From Desulfococcaceae bacterium HSG9 (GTDB lineage: Bacteria > Desulfobacterota > Desulfobacteria > Desulfobacterales > JAUCGF01): a DNA stretch of 35,109 nucleotides. The translations under genes and the position numbers were made by a program. How positions within the stretch are numbered: position 1 is the first letter of the stretch; every line of letters begins with the position of its first letter. Shown piece after piece: positions 1 to 9,330 of this stretch. The notes under the pieces are model-generated. The model was given only the letters and a program-made list of their open reading frames with translations, searched no databases and was not told the origin of the DNA. The stretch is taken from the NCBI GenBank assembly GCA_030378005.1, contig JAUCGF010000009.1, positions 1 to 35,109 of the forward strand, given 5' to 3'.

Positions 1-460
1 ATATTGTGTTAATTAATTTTAGACATATAACGGTTAAACGCGAATTTTAATATTGTTCCCGAATAATTTAAAACATGCCTCAATAGCCTTTGCTTCACAC
101 CATTGTCTGCCAAACTGTTGCTTAACTGATATATCATTGATATTGCATAAAATCAAATATTTATAAAATTATGTAAATTATCTGAATAAAATTATCGTCT
201 GCTTAAACCTATTGAAATAATTATAAATCAAAATGTATGCCAAATTTTCATGCAATTTCCCCGACTGATATATATTGCTTTTAATCTGATTAATGATATT
301 ATGCAAGAAATGTGCCTGTAAAAAACCGTAAATCAGCCTTGATTTTCGTTTCGTTCATTTGGCATCGTATTTTACCTAAACGATGGAATTTAAGGCATCA
401 GGCGTTTTTAAACTGAAATAGTGCTGTAAAGCGCTGATTATTATTGACCTTTTATATATA
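1..460. other. AT-rich non-coding region upstream of trkH
   Basis: No open frame with a ribosome-binding site or coding character is visible on either strand in this very AT-rich stretch. It presumably holds the trkH promoter, but no -35/-10 pair stands out clearly enough to call. The TTG/ATG start of trkH has no clear Shine-Dalgarno sequence in front of it. Confidence 0.5.
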
Positions 461-1927
461 TTGAGAAAATCTATGCACCTGTTTTCCATTTTACACGTTT
501 TAGGCACTCTGCTTATGGTAACCGGCATATCCATGATTTTGCCGCTGATCTGTTCGTTGATATACCGTGAAGGGGATTTCATGGCGCTTTTTATTTCTGC
601 GGGATTGACCCTTTTATTGGGAGTGCCTCTGTGGTGGTTTTTCAGAAAACACCACGATTTGGGGATTAAAGACGGCATATTCGTCGCCGCTTTCGGCTGG
701 GTCATTGTTTCCGCACTTAGCGGTCTGCCCTTTATGATTCATGGTTCCATTCCGTCGTTCACCGATGCTTTTTTCGAGATGATGTCTGGATATACCACCA
801 CCGGTGCCACGATTTTGACGAACATTGAAGTGGTTCCCCATGGACTGTTGTTCTGGCGTAGCGAGACCCATTTGCTGGGCGGTATGGGGTTTTTAACCTT
901 GACAATTATTTTCCTGCCCCACGGTATGGGCGGACTGCGTCTTTTCAGGGCGGAATCCTCGCCGGGTCAGGTTATTACCAAAGAAAAATTCCATGCCCGC
1001 AACCGGGATACTATGGTCCGCCTGTGGCTCATCTATTTGGTATTGAACCTGGCTCAAACCCTTCTGCTCTATCTCGGAGGCATGTCCTTGTTTGATTCAT
1101 TGTGCCACGCATTCGGCACCGTATCCACATCCGGCTACTCTCCATACAATGCCAGTATAGGGCATTACAACAACGCTTATTTTGACTGGATTATCATTTT
1201 GTTTATGTTTCTTGGCGGCATGACATTCGTGCTGTTCTATCAGATGATTCGTGGAGATTGGCGGGCATTGCGAATCAACACGGAGTTTCGCTGGTACCTG
1301 GGATTTACGCTCTTTTTCTGCGGGATGGTCTCATGGATATTATGGAAAGACAATACCTACGGATTGATTGATGCCATCCGCTACGGAACGTTTCAAGTAG
1401 TCAGCCTGCTGACCACCACCGGCTTTACCACCGCTGATTACGAGCTATGGCCCCAGGCTTCCCAGATGTTTTTGTATGCCGTCTGTTTTGTCGGCGCATG
1501 CGCCGGTTCCACCACCAGCGGAATCAAAATTGTTCACTATGTGATTCTGTTTAAATTCATGTCGGCGGCTATTAAAAAAATTTTTTTCCAGCCCATGTCC
1601 GTCATATCAGTTCGTCTGAATCAGCGTCCGGTGGATGATTCCATTATCCATCTGTCAATATGCTATTTCATTGTAAATATTTTCATGGTGTTGGCAGGCG
1701 GGTGCGTGATGGTGCTTACCGACGATATGGATTATGTGACGGCCATGAGTTCGATCATCGCCACCCTTATGAATGTCGGGCCGGGTTTTGGCGGGGTCGG
1801 CCCCTCCCAAAACTATGCCTTTATTTCCGATGCGGGTAAGTGGTTTCTTTCCTACAACATGCTTGTCGGGCGACTAGAGATGTTTTCCGCACTGGTGATT
1901 TTCTATCCGTCTTTCTGGAAACGATAA
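461..1927 (+). CDS. trkH: Trk system potassium uptake protein TrkH
   Basis: This is the membrane pore subunit of the Trk K+ uptake system, which works with the peripheral NAD-binding TrkA protein. The 488-residue product is strongly hydrophobic with about ten membrane segments and has the normal TrkH length. The four pore-loop filter repeats of the SKT superfamily can be seen: GYTTTGATIL near residue 110, GTVSTSGYSPY near 225, TTTGFTTADYE near 325 and NVGPGFGGVGPS near 445. The frame can start at TTG 461 or at ATG 473; neither has a clear Shine-Dalgarno sequence, and ATG 473 is a fair alternative. The partner gene trkA lies just downstream in the opposite orientation, so the two subunits are transcribed convergently instead of as an operon. 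Confidence 0.95.
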   Translation: MRKSMHLFSILHVLGTLLMVTGISMILPLICSLIYREGDFMALFISAGLTLLLGVPLWWFFRKHHDLGIKDGIFVAAFGWVIVSALSGLPFMIHGSIPSFTDAFFEMMSGYTTTGATILTNIEVVPHGLLFWRSETHLLGGMGFLTLTIIFLPHGMGGLRLFRAESSPGQVITKEKFHARNRDTMVRLWLIYLVLNLAQTLLLYLGGMSLFDSLCHAFGTVSTSGYSPYNASIGHYNNAYFDWIIILFMFLGGMTFVLFYQMIRGDWRALRINTEFRWYLGFTLFFCGMVSWILWKDNTYGLIDAIRYGTFQVVSLLTTTGFTTADYELWPQASQMFLYAVCFVGACAGSTTSGIKIVHYVILFKFMSAAIKKIFFQPMSVISVRLNQRPVDDSIIHLSICYFIVNIFMVLAGGCVMVLTDDMDYVTAMSSIIATLMNVGPGFGGVGPSQNYAFISDAGKWFLSYNMLVGRLEMFSALVIFYPSFWKR

Positions 1928-1930
1928 AAT

Positions 1931-1956
1931 GGTGCGTTACGCTTTGTTAACGCACC
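1931..1956. terminator. Hairpin shared by convergent trkH and trkA
   Basis: A perfect 9-bp inverted repeat (GGTGCGTTA / TAACGCACC) with an 8-nt loop sits in the 36-nt gap between the convergent stops. It can fold on both transcripts and probably ends or stabilises both. There is no long U-tract, so it may act as a REP-like 3' end. Its arms resemble the inverted repeat at 3619-3655. Confidence 0.6.
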
Positions 1957-1963
1957 CTGATGT

Positions 1964-3370
1964 CTATCCTAAAAAGAGCTTGCGCACATCTTTAAGGTGC
2001 ATAGATTTGCAGACCACGATCACGCGTTCATCAGGAAGAATACGGGTGCTGCCCACGGCGATATTCCATTGTCCGTCCCGGTAAACACTGCCGATAAGAA
2101 TTTTTCCGTGAAAAGACGGGTCTATTTTGAAAAGCGGGATTCGTGTGATAGGGGAATTCGACGCAGCTTTAATTTCAACCACTTCCGCATCGAATCCGTG
2201 AAGGTGCGCCACCGCCAGCAGTTCCCCTCGTCGTATGAACTTCAAAATCTCGTTGGCGGCCAGCACTTTCTTGTTCAAAGCGATATCCGAACCACTGGTG
2301 GATGCCAACACCACATATTCTTCTTTATTCACCAGTGAAATGGTTTTGCATTCCTTGTTGCGGGCGCTCTCGTTACTGGCGGTCATCAAATGTTTGGCCA
2401 GCATACAGCTCATGATGTTGGTTTCGTTTTCGCCGGTAGCTGTAATGAATGTGTCCATGTCTGTCAGCCCGGCCAATTCAAGGGCTTCGGCATCAGAACC
2501 GTCTCCGTGAAGCACCTCGGCATGGTTCAGGTGATGGCACAATTCAGCCGCCCGTGTTTCGTCCTTTTCAACGATTTTCACCTTAACATTTTTGCCCATC
2601 AACTCGGCCACGCGGAAGCCCACCAGACCGCCGCCGAGAATCATCACCCGATGCCGTCGCTGCTGTTTGACCCCGGTCAAGACCATCAACTCAGGAAAAT
2701 TCTTCTTTGATGCCATGATCAACACCTGATCCTGCGGAAGAATTTCATCATCACCGCCGGGAAGGAAAGTGGTAATCCCCCTGGCAATAGCCACAACCCT
2801 GAATGGAAAGCTGTTATGAGTCATGGAAAGGGTTTTGAGTTTCTGATGGGCCAGGGGTGAGCTTTCGTGGATACGAGTGGCCATGATCTGTGTCTGGCCA
2901 TCAGCGATGTCAATGATTTCATTTCCGGCCGTTCGTTCAACCAGTCGGATAATTTCCTGTGCGACCAGCTCTTCCGGATGAATGATCAAATCAATTTTCA
3001 TGTCATCGGCGGAGAGTACGGAATCCTTGGTGTCAAAATCCAGAGAACGGACTCGGGCGATTTTCAGTTGAATACCAAATCGGTCGGCAATCATCGCGGA
3101 CAGCATGTTAACCGCATCATTGTCGGTAACGGCGATCAGCACATCAATGTTTTTTGCATCAGCTTCCTGCCAACAGCCGATGCTCATGGCCGACCCTTGA
3201 ATCACCCTCGCGTCGAGGTGACTGTCTATATAGCTGATCAACCGGCTGTCCTGTTCGATTGCGGTAACGGCATACCCCTCGTGTACCAAACGTTTGGCGA
3301 GATAAGTGCCGACACCGCCAAGCCCTAATATCAGAATGTTTTCTTCAAACGATTTTTTTTTGTTAAACAT
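1964..3370 (-). CDS. trkA: Trk system potassium uptake regulatory protein TrkA
   Basis: TrkA is the cytoplasmic nucleotide-gated subunit that binds TrkH. The 468-residue protein has the full duplicated architecture: an N-terminal RCK/Rossmann domain with the glycine motif GLGGVGTYLA near residues 16-25, a first TrkA-C domain, a second Rossmann domain with GGGLVGFRVA near 246-255, and a second TrkA-C domain at the end. Acidic residues that hold the NAD ribose follow each Rossmann strand (IEQD, VEKD). The ATG at 3370 lacks an obvious Shine-Dalgarno sequence. The gene faces trkH across a 36-nt gap. Confidence 0.95.
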   Translation of the reverse strand: MFNKKKSFEENILILGLGGVGTYLAKRLVHEGYAVTAIEQDSRLISYIDSHLDARVIQGSAMSIGCWQEADAKNIDVLIAVTDNDAVNMLSAMIADRFGIQLKIARVRSLDFDTKDSVLSADDMKIDLIIHPEELVAQEIIRLVERTAGNEIIDIADGQTQIMATRIHESSPLAHQKLKTLSMTHNSFPFRVVAIARGITTFLPGGDDEILPQDQVLIMASKKNFPELMVLTGVKQQRRHRVMILGGGLVGFRVAELMGKNVKVKIVEKDETRAAELCHHLNHAEVLHGDGSDAEALELAGLTDMDTFITATGENETNIMSCMLAKHLMTASNESARNKECKTISLVNKEEYVVLASTSGSDIALNKKVLAANEILKFIRRGELLAVAHLHGFDAEVVEIKAASNSPITRIPLFKIDPSFHGKILIGSVYRDGQWNIAVGSTRILPDERVIVVCKSMHLKDVRKLFLG

Positions 3371-3552
3371 GAAAGCAATCCATAGGAATACGAATTAAAT
3401 AACTTACCTATCATCAGTAGTGCAAAAATTAAGTGCAACGATTTTCAGCATCCGGCACCCCCGGAAGCTTGTAGATTCAGGGGCCGGCAAAAAACCGCTT
3501 CGCTTGATTTTTGCGCTCCATGCCGTATTTTCAGGCATTTGCCATCTACTGA

Positions 3553-3601
3553 TACTTTCTCTTACTCTTTCTCTTACTCTTAATCTTAATCATAATCTTA
3601 C
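3553..3601. repeat. Low-complexity CTTACT/CTTAAT hexamer tract
   Basis: About eight imperfect tandem copies of a pyrimidine-rich hexamer (TCTTAC, TCTTAA and similar) lie in the trkA to secreted-protein gap. The strand bias and short period suggest slippage-prone DNA. No gene is visible in 3371-3741. Confidence 0.7.
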
Positions 3602-3618
3602 TTGAATGACAGGAGCAC

Positions 3619-3655
3619 GTAGGGTGCGTCAGGCGATAGCCGTAACGCACCCTAC
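3619..3655. repeat. GTAGGGTGCGT inverted repeat (REP/MITE-like)
   Basis: The 11-bp arms GTAGGGTGCGT (3619-3629) and ACGCACCCTAC (3645-3655) enclose a 15-nt loop. The same core appears in the trkH/trkA hairpin at 1931-1956, so this is probably one copy of a dispersed palindromic family. Confidence 0.65.
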
Positions 3656-3670
3656 ATATTATTATCCTGA

Positions 3671-3735
3671 AAAAATCGGGTTTCTCGAAAATCGCAATTC
3701 CTGTCGATTTTCCCAGCTTCAGAAACCCGATTTTT
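3671..3735 (-). terminator. Large hairpin terminator after the propeller/GEVED gene
   Basis: Perfect 15-bp arms AAAAATCGGGTTTCT (3671-3685) and its complement (3721-3735) contain a second nested 8-bp stem (GAAAATCG / CGATTTTC). Read on the minus strand it lies six bases past the stop of the gene ending at 3742 and runs into six U residues, as an intrinsic terminator does. A related hairpin occurs at 20358-20388. Confidence 0.7.
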
Positions 3736-3741
3736 GTACAA

Positions 3742-6651
3742 TTAAGGATAAGCGTAATAAGCCACGCCCTCATAACGCCATAGATCGGTAGCCTCGAGAG
3801 ACTTCTTTTCATTTTCATCTACGGTGTAATGATGCACACTCAAAGTTTCGCTGTACAAGCGATACACGGGTATGGCGCCCTCCGGATTGCCGATCGGAAC
3901 ATAGAACACAGGGCCTTCAGCCCCCCACCCGGTTTCCGCGGCCCCGGCGTTCAGATGCGCTGTTTCATTTGCATCGACAGTGTAAAGATGCGTCAGTAAC
4001 GCCGCATTGTAAAAACGATGAACCGCCATAAGGGTGTCTTTCTGCTCCTGAGTCGCCGCATCATATTGCCACGGGAGAAAGACACTGTAAGGAAAGTTCT
4101 CAAGCTCCCAGACATCGGCCATGTTCGCGAGAATATACTCTTTTTCATTTTCATCTGCCGTGAAGAGATGCTTTAACAAGCCCGGGCTGTAAAACCGGTA
4201 CACCGGATAAACGGCGCTGAGAACGCCTGTCAGATTGTTATATCCCAGAGAACCTGATTCACCTGGAACCGGCAGGTCCAAATCGACGTCCACACCCTGG
4301 TTGCTGTAAATCTGACCGCCGTTCAATTCCAAAGCCCATTGGCTCCAGTAATCCAGGACGGTGATGTCATCGCCGGCGGCGACCGTATATTCAAAAGTGA
4401 TAATTTTCGTTCCGCTGCCGCCCTTGTACCAGGCATATCCGGGGACAGGCCCGCCGGTATTCAGCGCCAACGACGGTATTCCTTTAACCCATACCAGATA
4501 GCTGAAAGGCACGGAGATTGTGATGACCGAACCGACAGAGTGGGGACCGGATGTCCAGGTTATACTTCCCACTGTCGGAACCGGAGGCGGCCCGAACCCG
4601 AAAAGGATGCCAATGTTATGTCCCAAAGAACCCGATTGACCGGGAGTCGGCAGGGTCAAGTTCATGCCTACGCGACCGCTGTTTACAATCTGAGCGCCGT
4701 TCAATTCCAGCGCCGATGAGTTCCAGTAATCCAGTTTGGCGATGTCATCGCCGGCGACAAGCGTATATTCAAAAGTCAGAGTGTTCGTTCCGGTTCCAAT
4801 GGTGTAATAGGCATATACAGGGGTAGGCCCGCCGAAATTCAGAGCCAACGACGGTACACCGCCTGTAACCGTGACCGGCTCGACGAATTGAACAGAGATA
4901 CCAATGACAGTACCGATACCGACTGGACCGGATGGCGGTATCAAAGTCACCACGCTCGATGATGCATCTACGATCGTCACTTGATAGTCCTCGACCTCAC
5001 CGTCCGTGGCCAAGCCATCGAAGGACACCCCGGTATCAGTGGTACAACGGAAACGGGCGTAGGTCGTACCTAATTCAGCGGTACCTGGGATTGTAAAATT
5101 CAGAGCGTTGTCACCGACCGTAAGAGCTTTGTCGGTAAAGATTTGCTCGCCCGCGTCGCCCCAGTCAGTATCACCGCCAAAATCAATCCACGCGCTCAAC
5201 TTGCAAGCGGCGCTGGCTTTCACTTTAACACTGTCGGTCTTGCCCCTGATCAATTGGCCAAAGGTCACGCCGTCTTCGTCATCATTGCCGACAGTTTTGT
5301 TATCGTCGTCACCTGTGGCTGTCGCATTGGGAAAGCCGTCATTTTCGGCGTCCACGCTTGAGCCCAGATAGACATTCCCGGAAATAAGATGTCTGGCTCC
5401 GTTGTTAGCGAGCAGCGTTGGATAGGTAAAACCACCCACCCCGTCCGGCGCATCGCCGAAGTCTGTTTCATTCCATTGGGCAAGACCTTCCGCGTTCAGG
5501 CTGTCACTGTTGACAGTGTTGAATGCACCGCCTACACACAGGTCGCCGCCGTTGCCATACGCAAGTGCGTTGACTATGTTGTCTGTGCCGCCCATTTCGT
5601 TGCTCCAAGCGCCGGCTGGGTTCATTTTGGCAATATGCTCCGTGGTGACGACTGTTGTGTCGACAGTTACAGAGGTGAAAGTACCGCCCGCATACAGGTT
5701 GCCGGCTTTGTCGAATGCAAGCGCCACGACAGTCGCTCCCATGTTGCCTATGTTGCTCCAAACGCCGGCGGCGGTCATTTTGGCAATACCGGTCGCGGGA
5801 AGTGCTTCTGCGTTGACTCCGGTGAAAGAACCGCCAATATACAGGTTGTCGGCTTTGTCGAATGCAAGCGCTCGGACCGATTTCCCCGCCGTTACGTCCT
5901 TTATGTCGTGCCAACCCCCGGTGGAATCCATTTTGGCAATACTGTCCATGGTAGTTCCTGGGCCAGGTCCGGCAGCGGCGAAATCACCGCCCACAAACAG
6001 GTTGTCGGCACTATCCAATGCAAGCGCAAAAACCTTCCCTCCCCCCCCCGTTACCTGGCCTATGTCCTGCCAAGTGCCGCCGGGGGTCATTCTGGCAAGG
6101 CTGTTCACGGTAATTTGTCCGGTACCGGTACCGGCAGAGGTGAAAATACCGCCCACATACAGGTTGTCGGAACTATCCACTGCAAGCGCATAAACCACGT
6201 TAACCGGCGTCCCACCAGCTACGCCGCCTAGGGCGTTCCAGTTGCCGAGGGCATCCCTTTTGGCAATACAGAGTGCGGGAGTTGTTCCTCCTCCGTCAAC
6301 GTCAACATTGTCGAACTCACCGCCCACATACAGGTTGTCGGCTTTGTCGAATGCAAGCGCCACGACTGACTTGTCTGCGCCGCCTATGCTGGTCCAAGTG
6401 CCACTGGTATCCCTTTTGGCAATATTCTTCGCGGTGACTCCGTTGACAGAGTCGAAATTACCGCCCACATACAGGTTGCCGTCGCTGTCATAGGCAATCG
6501 CCTTGACCTGCGCTGTCCCTCCCAGGACACCTATGTTGTTCCACTCTGCCGAAGAAGCCGGAGATGCGATTAGCCCCGTCAGTAAGATTGCGGCACATAG
6601 AAATTTCAGCGCACGCATATTTTTTGCCATTTTAATTTTTCCAGAAAACAT
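3742..6651 (-). CDS. Secreted seven-bladed propeller / GEVED / Ig-like / DUF5648-like protein
   Basis: This is a large exported surface protein of unknown substrate. The frame stays open to a GTG at 6666, but that GTG lies inside the GAGGAGG sequence (6658-6664), so the ATG at 6651 seven bases further on is the likely start, giving 969 residues. A signal peptide ends near ASPASSAEW. Seven repeats of the type VVALAFDKADNLYVGG...IAKMD follow (about residues 35-400), the right number for one closed seven-bladed beta-propeller. A GEVED domain (near 410-570, ending DGEVEDYQV) follows, then two about 110-residue repeats sharing PSLALN.GGP, FEYT..AGDDI..LDYW and GSLG. The last 150 residues hold three YRFY/HLFTADENE units typical of DUF5648. 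No enzymatic residues are apparent; binding or adhesion is inferred. Confidence 0.88.
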   Translation of the reverse strand: MFSGKIKMAKNMRALKFLCAAILLTGLIASPASSAEWNNIGVLGGTAQVKAIAYDSDGNLYVGGNFDSVNGVTAKNIAKRDTSGTWTSIGGADKSVVALAFDKADNLYVGGEFDNVDVDGGGTTPALCIAKRDALGNWNALGGVAGGTPVNVVYALAVDSSDNLYVGGIFTSAGTGTGQITVNSLARMTPGGTWQDIGQVTGGGGKVFALALDSADNLFVGGDFAAAGPGPGTTMDSIAKMDSTGGWHDIKDVTAGKSVRALAFDKADNLYIGGSFTGVNAEALPATGIAKMTAAGVWSNIGNMGATVVALAFDKAGNLYAGGTFTSVTVDTTVVTTEHIAKMNPAGAWSNEMGGTDNIVNALAYGNGGDLCVGGAFNTVNSDSLNAEGLAQWNETDFGDAPDGVGGFTYPTLLANNGARHLISGNVYLGSSVDAENDGFPNATATGDDDNKTVGNDDEDGVTFGQLIRGKTDSVKVKASAACKLSAWIDFGGDTDWGDAGEQIFTDKALTVGDNALNFTIPGTAELGTTYARFRCTTDTGVSFDGLATDGEVEDYQVTIVDASSSVVTLIPPSGPVGIGTVIGISVQFVEPVTVTGGVPSLALNFGGPTPVYAYYTIGTGTNTLTFEYTLVAGDDIAKLDYWNSSALELNGAQIVNSGRVGMNLTLPTPGQSGSLGHNIGILFGFGPPPVPTVGSITWTSGPHSVGSVITISVPFSYLVWVKGIPSLALNTGGPVPGYAWYKGGSGTKIITFEYTVAAGDDITVLDYWSQWALELNGGQIYSNQGVDVDLDLPVPGESGSLGYNNLTGVLSAVYPVYRFYSPGLLKHLFTADENEKEYILANMADVWELENFPYSVFLPWQYDAATQEQKDTLMAVHRFYNAALLTHLYTVDANETAHLNAGAAETGWGAEGPVFYVPIGNPEGAIPVYRLYSETLSVHHYTVDENEKKSLEATDLWRYEGVAYYAYP

Positions 6652-6725
6652 GTTGTTCCTCCTCACTTTAAGTAAAATAATTTTAATCGTTAATCATGGT
6701 TGCCATCAAATCTGATAATCTTTTT

Positions 6726-6767
6726 CTTCCGATTGCCCTCCTTTCTTGTATTTTGCGGATGTGTTTT
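6726..6767 (-). promoter_or_regulatory. 42-nt leader motif shared with the FG-GAP gene
   Basis: This stretch, 75 nt before the start of the secreted propeller gene, matches 17946-17987 upstream of the FG-GAP gene at 39 of 42 positions on the sense strand. The core is AAGAAAGGAGGGCAATCGG. It holds a Shine-Dalgarno-like AGGAGG that is not followed by a start codon. Conservation only in the leaders of two otherwise unrelated exported proteins suggests an RNA or operator element. Confidence 0.55.
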
Positions 6768-6788
6768 CAATCCGAGTTTATAAATCAT

Positions 6789-6964
6789 GTCAGTAGATCG
6801 AAAAGTTCCTTAAAAGTTCCGTAGGAACGGCATCTCAGTAGCAGATGCCAGCCCGTACCCCTTTGATTCCCGTAGGGACGGCATGTCTTCATCGGAATAT
6901 GCCGTCCCTACGGGAATCAGCGGACACGGGGGTTCGGATTCTGCAAATATGCCGCTCCTACGGA
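6789..6964. repeat. Cluster of CCGTAGGGACGGCAT palindromic repeats
   Basis: Four copies of a roughly 16-nt motif (TCCGTAGGRACGGCAT) occur in alternating orientation at 6818-6833, 6868-6884, 6899-6915 and 6949-6964. The middle two are the inner part of a perfect 20-bp inverted repeat (6865-6884 / 6899-6918). The left edge, 6789-6825, is a 37-nt sequence found again exactly, inverted, at 33230-33266. This fits a dispersed non-autonomous element. No gene was found between 6965 and 7601. Confidence 0.75.
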
Positions 6965-6984
6965 GCTGAAAACAGACATGCCGT

Positions 6985-7601
6985 TCGTCATCTTTCAAAT
7001 ATTTTATAATATAAAAGGCGACCGCGAGTCAACAATAATGTTGCGGCTAGAGTCTTTGATTGCGTTGTTCCTACGATGTAAAGGTGACAGATACGTGGAC
7101 AATGTGCAATGTTTCATTCATCTATTTTTGTCAGGTGTAAAATTTTTCAACACTTAATTCGCATATCTTATATTCAGCAACCTTCAATTCTCTGAAAAAA
7201 ATTTTAGCGGAAACCGGGCGGAAACCGGAATGCCTCTGGCATTGGCAATGTTAAAATTTTCTTTGATACGCATGATGTGGTGTATCTTTTTTTTCAATAA
7301 AAATTCAAACCATTGCCGCTGATGAACTCACGATCACCGAACAGGCAATTTATTTTGTCAATACTGAAAACTTTAATGAAGCATAAACGAATCGATACGG
7401 AACTACGGCTGAAAAGGTGATATTTCAAGCGTTGACATCATTTGCGGCTTCCTGTTAATATCTTACATTTTGATATATCACAAATCCAACGGCAGCGTGT
7501 TCAAAACATTGGAAACAAAATAGCAAAATGTGAGTTTCAACAGGCATCTTAACCTTTCATTATATTTACCAAGCAATAAAATACAATAAAAGGAACAAGT
7601 T
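6985..7601. other. Non-coding stretch before the lipoprotein gene
   Basis: I see no coding frame with an acceptable start in this AT-rich region. An AAGGA ribosome-binding site (near 7590) precedes the ATG at 7602. The promoter-like pair found at 9499 and 12839 does not occur here with the same spacing. Confidence 0.5.
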
Positions 7602-8720
7602 ATGAACGAAAATCAACGCAAAAACTTATCTGTAAAAATTATCCTTATCTTAATAGTTGTAGTAATATCCGGATGCGCCACAATACCTCCACCCGTCCCG
7701 CGTTGCCCAGAATATCCAAAAAGCACCGAAATTTTTATAGGCAAGTGGTGGAACTATTATAATCGCGCTATGATCCTCATGGAAAAAGGATGCTACGAAA
7801 GCGCTGTTAATGATTTGGATAAAGCAATCACAAGGAGATTTGATGATCAGCGAAAGGCACGCACTCATGGCCATATCAATGACATTGATTATTTTCCGCA
7901 CCGTGAAAAGGGTATCGCCTTATTTTTACTATATAATGAGGCGGAAGAGGCGGAAAAAGAATTGATACTTTCCGAGGCAGAAAAAGAATTGATGCTTTCC
8001 CTTGAACAATTTCAAACCGCAAAAGCTCGTTACTTTTTGGATGTGATTCGGAAAATAAAAATGCAAGCCGAACCGGCAGCCGAACCTCTGATCAAGATAA
8101 CATCTCCGAATTTTCCTGATGGTAAAACCGAAATCTGGACCGATGCCGACCCTGTTATTTTTTCAGGAATCGCCCGGGATGAAAAGCAGTTTGTTGCGGA
8201 AATTTTTTTGGCCGATAAGCCGGTTTTTATGGAAGCCACGAGCAAAAGCGTGTCATTTACGGAAAAATTGGCATTGGCACAAGGCCGCCATACAATCGAA
8301 TTGAAGGTGCGCAACCTGCGCGGAGGCGTTGCCATCCGGCGGATGACCGTTCATGCAGACCGCGATGGACCGGTTATCATTTTGAAAAAGTTCAAGCCCG
8401 GAGCGGAGATAGAAGGACGTCTTTATGATGCTTCCGGCGCTGTATCTCTTTATATTGATGGCCGATATAACCTTATTCCACCTCAAAAAGATGTGAAATT
8501 TTCCGTGCGGCTTAAACCTGAGCAAAAGATTGTCACCCTTTCAGCCAAAGACAAAGCGGGCAATGTGACACAGCTTGAAGTCAATTCAGAACTGTCAGCC
8601 ATACCGACATCCGGCACGGAATCGGGGATGCTATTGAAAATCCGCGTTCGGATACTGAAATCCTTAGCAATCACGCGGAAATTATCAAGACTGCCGATGA
8701 TTACTTTTTCGCCCATATAA
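7602..8720 (+). CDS. Lipoprotein with TPR-like and Ig-like parts; apparent -1 frameshift near its 3' end
   Basis: The product starts with a lipoprotein signal: hydrophobic VKIILILIVVV, then the lipobox ISGC with Cys25, so it should be lipid-anchored outside the inner membrane. Residues 45-155 look helical and TPR-like and include a duplicated EAEKEL(I/M)LS segment. Residues 165-330 resemble beta-sandwich (Ig-like) modules. After about residue 340 the reading frame turns into low-quality basic sequence and stops at 8720. The -1 frame reads on as sensible protein (GDAIENPRSDTEILSNH...) to a TGA at 8771-8773 that overlaps the sigma factor ATG at 8770. The shift probably lies in the G run at 8624-8627. 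The intact protein would have about 389 residues and be translationally coupled to the sigma gene. Confidence 0.82.
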   Translation: MNENQRKNLSVKIILILIVVVISGCATIPPPVPRCPEYPKSTEIFIGKWWNYYNRAMILMEKGCYESAVNDLDKAITRRFDDQRKARTHGHINDIDYFPHREKGIALFLLYNEAEEAEKELILSEAEKELMLSLEQFQTAKARYFLDVIRKIKMQAEPAAEPLIKITSPNFPDGKTEIWTDADPVIFSGIARDEKQFVAEIFLADKPVFMEATSKSVSFTEKLALAQGRHTIELKVRNLRGGVAIRRMTVHADRDGPVIILKKFKPGAEIEGRLYDASGAVSLYIDGRYNLIPPQKDVKFSVRLKPEQKIVTLSAKDKAGNVTQLEVNSELSAIPTSGTESGMLLKIRVRILKSLAITRKLSRLPMITFSPI

Positions 8721-8769
8721 AAAAGATGTCCCGACCTTTAATCCGGTCTGCCGATAAGGTGATAAACAG

Positions 8770-9330
8770 ATGAAAAAAATGACTCCCAAGCAAGAGAGGC
8801 AATTGCTGAATGATTGTATCAAATTTGATATGTGTGATGCTCTGTTCATCTATTACTGGTATATGGTTGAAATCATCGTCAAAAGGGTTTTTATCCGAAA
8901 AAGAGCGTCCCATATCGAAGAAGACCTTGAGGATGCCCGCCAGGAAGTGTTTGTACGGCTTTTTCAAAATGATAAAAAACTCTTGCGTGATTATAAACCG
9001 GACAAACGAAGCCTTGCCAATTGGATTATGATGATCGCAAATCACACCACATTGAATTATCTGAATAAAAAAAGAAAAGACACCGTCAGACGGATTTGGG
9101 ACAAATCAGGGGACATGATTGATAATATTCCTGAACCTGATAGAAACATTGAGGAAAAAATAGACTTAAAAAATCGAATAAAAAACCTGTCTGGGAACGA
9201 ACGTTTGATTTTGAACCTGCAAGGCAAGGGCTATTCCTCAAAAGAGATTGCTAAAATCATCGGTAGCACCGAAGGCGCGGTCAACACCAAGTTGTACAGA
9301 ATCAAAAAAAAGCTAAGGATCAAAAATTAA
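8770..9330 (+). CDS. ECF-type RNA polymerase sigma factor
   Basis: This 186-residue protein has the two-domain structure of extracytoplasmic-function sigma-70 factors. Region 2 spans about residues 30-105 (EEDLEDARQEVFVRLF, then SLANWIMMIANHTTLNYL for -10 recognition and melting). Region 4 spans about 130-182 (LSGNERLILNLQGKGYSS, then the helix-turn-helix KEIAKIIGSTEGAVNTKLYR). It starts where the frameshifted lipoprotein frame ends (ATGA overlap), behind AAGGTGAT, so the lipoprotein and sigma factor should be one operon. The zinc-motif and CHAT genes follow after a palindromic repeat, and their own promoter-like boxes could be this sigma factor's target. The specific regulon is unknown. Confidence 0.92.
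   Translation: MKKMTPKQERQLLNDCIKFDMCDALFIYYWYMVEIIVKRVFIRKRASHIEEDLEDARQEVFVRLFQNDKKLLRDYKPDKRSLANWIMMIANHTTLNYLNKKRKDTVRRIWDKSGDMIDNIPEPDRNIEEKIDLKNRIKNLSGNERLILNLQGKGYSSKEIAKIIGSTEGAVNTKLYRIKKKLRIKN

Noticed and set aside
2867..3328. Plus-strand frame of 153 codons opposite trkA
   Set aside because: It is antisense to a clear trkA reading frame with two Rossmann domains and has no ribosome site or family resemblance.
5389..6231. 280-codon plus-strand frame opposite the propeller gene
   Set aside because: Its repeats (recurring PPTYRLSALS-like and VECKR-like strings in neighbouring frames) are mirror images of the propeller repeats on the minus strand; no start signal.
3742..6666. Start of the secreted propeller protein at GTG 6666
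   Set aside because: That GTG is part of the Shine-Dalgarno sequence for the ATG at 6651.
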